A stretch of DNA of 64,000 nucleotides from a virus: the IMG/VR virus record IMGVR_UViG_3300020172_001601, positions 190,198 to 254,197 of that record; one strand, written 5' to 3'. Made by a program: the position numbers and the translations under genes. Every line of letters starts with the position of its first letter. Within the stretch, counting starts at the first letter, position 1. Below the pieces are notes generated by a model. It did not search any database. It was not told the DNA's origin and saw only the letters and a program-made list of their open reading frames with translations. This document shows, one piece after another, positions 62,230 to 64,000 of this stretch.

Positions 62230-62941
62230 CCCTTACCTCAAGTTAATGGTCATATACAGCACCATCATCTATTTGCTCGAAATATCAACCGGGCAAAGAG
62301 ATCATGAGTTCTTCGTATGGTCACAGCGAATCATCGGAGTGGTATTCACCATCGAATACATCTTTCGATGGCTCGATGACATTAACGACAACAAAGGCTG
62401 GCACTATCCACACTCGCCACTAGGCATCATTGATCTTATATCAATCATCCCATTCTGGGCGCAGTTCTTCGTGCCACCACAATATCTGCACCTTGTTCGC
62501 ACTCTAAGAATATTTAGGTTGCTGAAGTTCTTCAGATACTCCCGAAGCCTCCAACTCGTTGCCCTTGGCTTCTATCGAGCAGCACCAGCACTCAAGCCAC
62601 TTGTATTTTCACAAATCATTGTCGGCCTGTTCTGCACCGTGGCAGTCTTTGAAGTCGAATCTCCAGCACAACCAGAGAAATTCGGCACACTGTTCGACGC
62701 CGCTTATTTCACGATGGTTACTGTTGCTACAGTTGGATATGGTGATCTAAGTCCCATCACCCCGTTGGGAAGAATGATTGCCATGTTTACATTCGTGACG
62801 GCATTGGCTATATTTGCAGGCATCTTGGGCGTACTCGGTTCCAGCTTCTTCAAGGTCATGGAAGAAGAAATTGATCCGACCATTGACCCTCTGGAAGAGT
62901 TCCATAAAGAGAAAGAACGAAGATTGCTTCTGAAGAAATGA
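62198..62941 (+). CDS. Voltage-gated-type potassium channel protein
   Basis: 247 aa. Six hydrophobic segments; S4-like RTLRIFRLLKFFRYSRS (about residues 101-117) has Arg every third position. The pore helix and K+ filter TVATVGYGDLSP (about 175-186) are canonical, followed by S6 (FTFVTALAIFAGILGVLG) and a charged C-terminus. It is full length for a prokaryotic Kv-like subunit; tetramers conduct K+ across membranes. No RCK or cyclic-nucleotide domain is fused. In a phage it could alter host membrane potential, maybe to time lysis or adsorption; that is inference. Confidence 0.85.
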   Translation: MMIARILKTSDPYLKLMVIYSTIIYLLEISTGQRDHEFFVWSQRIIGVVFTIEYIFRWLDDINDNKGWHYPHSPLGIIDLISIIPFWAQFFVPPQYLHLVRTLRIFRLLKFFRYSRSLQLVALGFYRAAPALKPLVFSQIIVGLFCTVAVFEVESPAQPEKFGTLFDAAYFTMVTVATVGYGDLSPITPLGRMIAMFTFVTALAIFAGILGVLGSSFFKVMEEEIDPTIDPLEEFHKEKERRLLLKK

Positions 62942-63027
62942 TCTGTCGCATCCCACTTGACTCTCATTGTCCCAGCCTGTAGACTTTACCCTGATTCACA
63001 ACCTCGTTTCCATGAAAGGAACATCCA

Positions 63028-63363
63028 GTGAAGAATCTCTTTGTTTTGGGCATCGTCGCCCTCGCCGCAGCCGCTTTCTCCGCATCTAGCGCAGAAGCCG
63101 GTCACAAGTCCCGTTGCTGCAAGCCAGCCCCGGTCGTTTGCTGCCCCGCTCCCGTAGTCGTTGTTTGTGAGCCAGCACCAGTTGCTTGCTGCCCAACCAA
63201 CTGCTGTGAAGTGGCCTGCCGTCGCCCGGTCAGAAACTTGCTCCACAAGCTCAAGAGCCGTCGCTGTTGCTGTGTTGTCGCAACCTGTTGCAACACCAAC
63301 ACTACCGGCGCAGCACCCGCCGAGCCGAAGACCGTTGTTATGCCAGCACCGGCATCCAACTAA
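63028..63363 (+). CDS. Secreted Cys-rich protein, planctomycete type
   Basis: 111 aa from GTG 63028 (AAAGGAA). A signal peptide (LFVLGIVALAAAAFSASSAEA) ends near residue 24. The mature protein carries about 17 Cys, mainly in CC pairs separated by Pro/Val segments (CCKPAPVVCCPAPVVVVC; ACCPTNCC), with a basic helix in the middle. The composition matches small exported proteins of planctomycetes. Disulfide or metal binding is likely. A strong terminator follows. Confidence 0.7.
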   Translation: MKNLFVLGIVALAAAAFSASSAEAGHKSRCCKPAPVVCCPAPVVVVCEPAPVACCPTNCCEVACRRPVRNLLHKLKSRRCCCVVATCCNTNTTGAAPAEPKTVVMPAPASN

Positions 63364-63382
63364 GTCTTACGATGACAACGCT

Positions 63383-63419
63383 AAAGGCCAGCAAGGTAAC
63401 ACTTGCTGGCCTTTTTTTG
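63383..63419 (+). terminator. Rho-independent terminator
   Basis: GGCCAGCAAG, GTAACA loop, CTTGCTGGCC, then TTTTTTT. Confidence 0.9.
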
Positions 63420-63448
63420 TTTACAGATGGTCAATATCGTGGTAGAAT
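63420..63448 (+). promoter_or_regulatory. Class 1 promoter TTTACA-N17-GGTAGAAT
   Basis: -35 63420-63425 begins at the end of the terminator; -10 TAGAAT 63443-63448. The predicted start is near 63455. Confidence 0.75.
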
Positions 63449-63454
63449 ATTGGC

Positions 63455-63600
63455 GTCGGATTCAATTTTGTAGCCGCTTGCTGATGCCGACAATACTGCC
63501 AACGAAGGACGACGGCTCGAACCCTTCCAAGCAAAGAAAGCCAAACAAGCAATCGAGCAATTGCCTTGTCTGATTTTCTTTGCTTGGAAGGGTTTTTTGT
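63455..63600 (+). ncRNA. Candidate small structured RNA
   Basis: Between a class 1 promoter and a terminator, about 145 nt with no ORF of note. GTCGG near 63455 can pair with CCGAC near 63487. A 20-bp perfect stem (63520-63539 with 63575-63594) closed by a 35-nt loop with its own short hairpin ends in TTTT. Such a length of perfect pairing is far beyond what a terminator needs. It could also be a long leader of the gene at 63613. Confidence 0.4.
63520..63598 (+). terminator. 20-bp stem-loop terminator or attenuator
   Basis: The arms AACCCTTCCAAGCAAAGAAA and its exact reverse complement are followed by TTTTG. It lies between the class 1 promoter and ATG 63613, so it could control read-through into that gene. 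Confidence 0.7.
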
Positions 63601-63612
63601 TGCTAGAGGTAA

Positions 63613-64000
63613 TGATGGAAACTTATTTCAGACACCAAACATCCCAGCCTGCCTATTGGGAATTGCAAACAAAGGTATTGGCGAGGGCTGAAAACATCGC
63701 CTTATATCGACGCTTGAGCGGAAACTATTCAATCCCTCAAAATCGAGGATATTGGACTCTTTGTCATCGCCAGCCACCAGATTCCCCAGGCAGCGAAATC
63801 AATCAGGTTTGTGATGCTGGACTCATCACTAAAGACCAATTCTTTGGCGTAGATCGAGACGACGACCCTGACTATCCCGAAATGATTGCTCAAAACGCAA
63901 TATGGCATCCTGAAGCAAATTGGTATAAGGGGGAATGGGTTGATGTGATTCAAGAACTCGATAATTTCAACCCCGCCCTGGTATATCTGGATACCACTAG
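63613..64000 (+). CDS. Hypothetical protein, truncated by the window end
   Basis: ATG 63613 (or 63616) with AGAGG upstream; the frame stays open to base 64000 (129 codons). It is acidic and aromatic (DQFFGVDRDDDPDYPEMI; IWHPEANWYKGEWVDVIQ). No family can be named from the visible part. Confidence 0.6.

Noticed and set aside
63510-63528. CTCGAACCC as a tRNA or tmRNA T-arm
   Set aside because: The flanking bases cannot form a T stem and they belong to the long terminator stem; no anticodon or acceptor arm fits.
1-64000. CRISPR arrays, insertion sequences, attachment sites, tRNA genes
   Set aside because: No regularly spaced repeats, transposase genes, terminal inverted repeats or cloverleaf sequences were seen by eye; a covariance-model scan was not possible.

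Overview
The window looks like the gene-dense accessory part of a large lytic tailed phage (T4-like or jumbo). It holds about 131 genes. All but four are on the + strand, most join by ATGA, GTGA, TGATG or TAATG overlaps, and most are small with no recognisable family. Five genes encode an N-terminal Phe-Lys-x-Trp/Phe-Leu peptide resembling T4 capsid-targeting sequences. Each of these has a T4-late-like CTAWATA box 4-5 nt before its ATG. No capsid, tail, terminase or DNA polymerase gene is visible, so the phage assignment is an inference from these signals and from gene style. Two secreted Cys/Pro-rich proteins ending their signal peptides in AEAG (59.4 and 63.0 kb) resemble small secreted proteins of Planctomycetota. 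A planctomycete host is a reasonable but unproven guess.

Layout. 0-3.9 kb: an HNH protein cut by the window edge, a ParB-fold protein, a membrane protein, then a minus-strand block (N-formylglutamate amidohydrolase-like, HAD phosphatase, capsid-targeted protein). 3.9-9.4 kb: a regulatory and replication block with a DUF6011 protein, ParB-like protein, sigma factor, minimal primase-like protein and capsid-targeted nucleotidyltransferase. 9.4-24 kb: Zn proteins, an ArdC-like protein, several phage-type proteins, a capsid-targeted DUF3293-like protein, a methyltransferase-like protein, a deoxynucleotidase-like HAD and an SNF2/SMARCAL1-like helicase. 24-57 kb: a long run of small genes with islands of recognisable function (YqeY, hotdog thioesterase, 2H phosphoesterase, TPR, glycosyltransferase, CAP lipoprotein, macro domain, M23 peptidase, VWA, GNAT, SmpB, second HNH). 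57.8-64 kb: a capsid-targeted methyltransferase, secreted proteins, a K+ channel-like protein, a candidate small RNA and a gene cut by the right edge.

Three repeated transcription signals organise the window. Class 1 is TTTACA-N17/18-GGTANAAT, 14 copies, a stringent sigma70-like promoter. Class 2 is (T)TGAAC-N14/15-CTCTCTWGG, 11 copies with almost fixed spacing, resembling an ECF-type promoter; one copy precedes the phage sigma gene. Class 3 is CTAWATA or TATATAA, a late-type box that is leaderless in front of the capsid-targeted genes. The sigma factor is a candidate reader of class 2 or class 3.

No tRNA, CRISPR array or insertion sequence was found. No stretch over about 300 bases lacks a gene if the weaker ORF at 23414-23626 is accepted; the larger gaps hold terminators and promoters, as listed.
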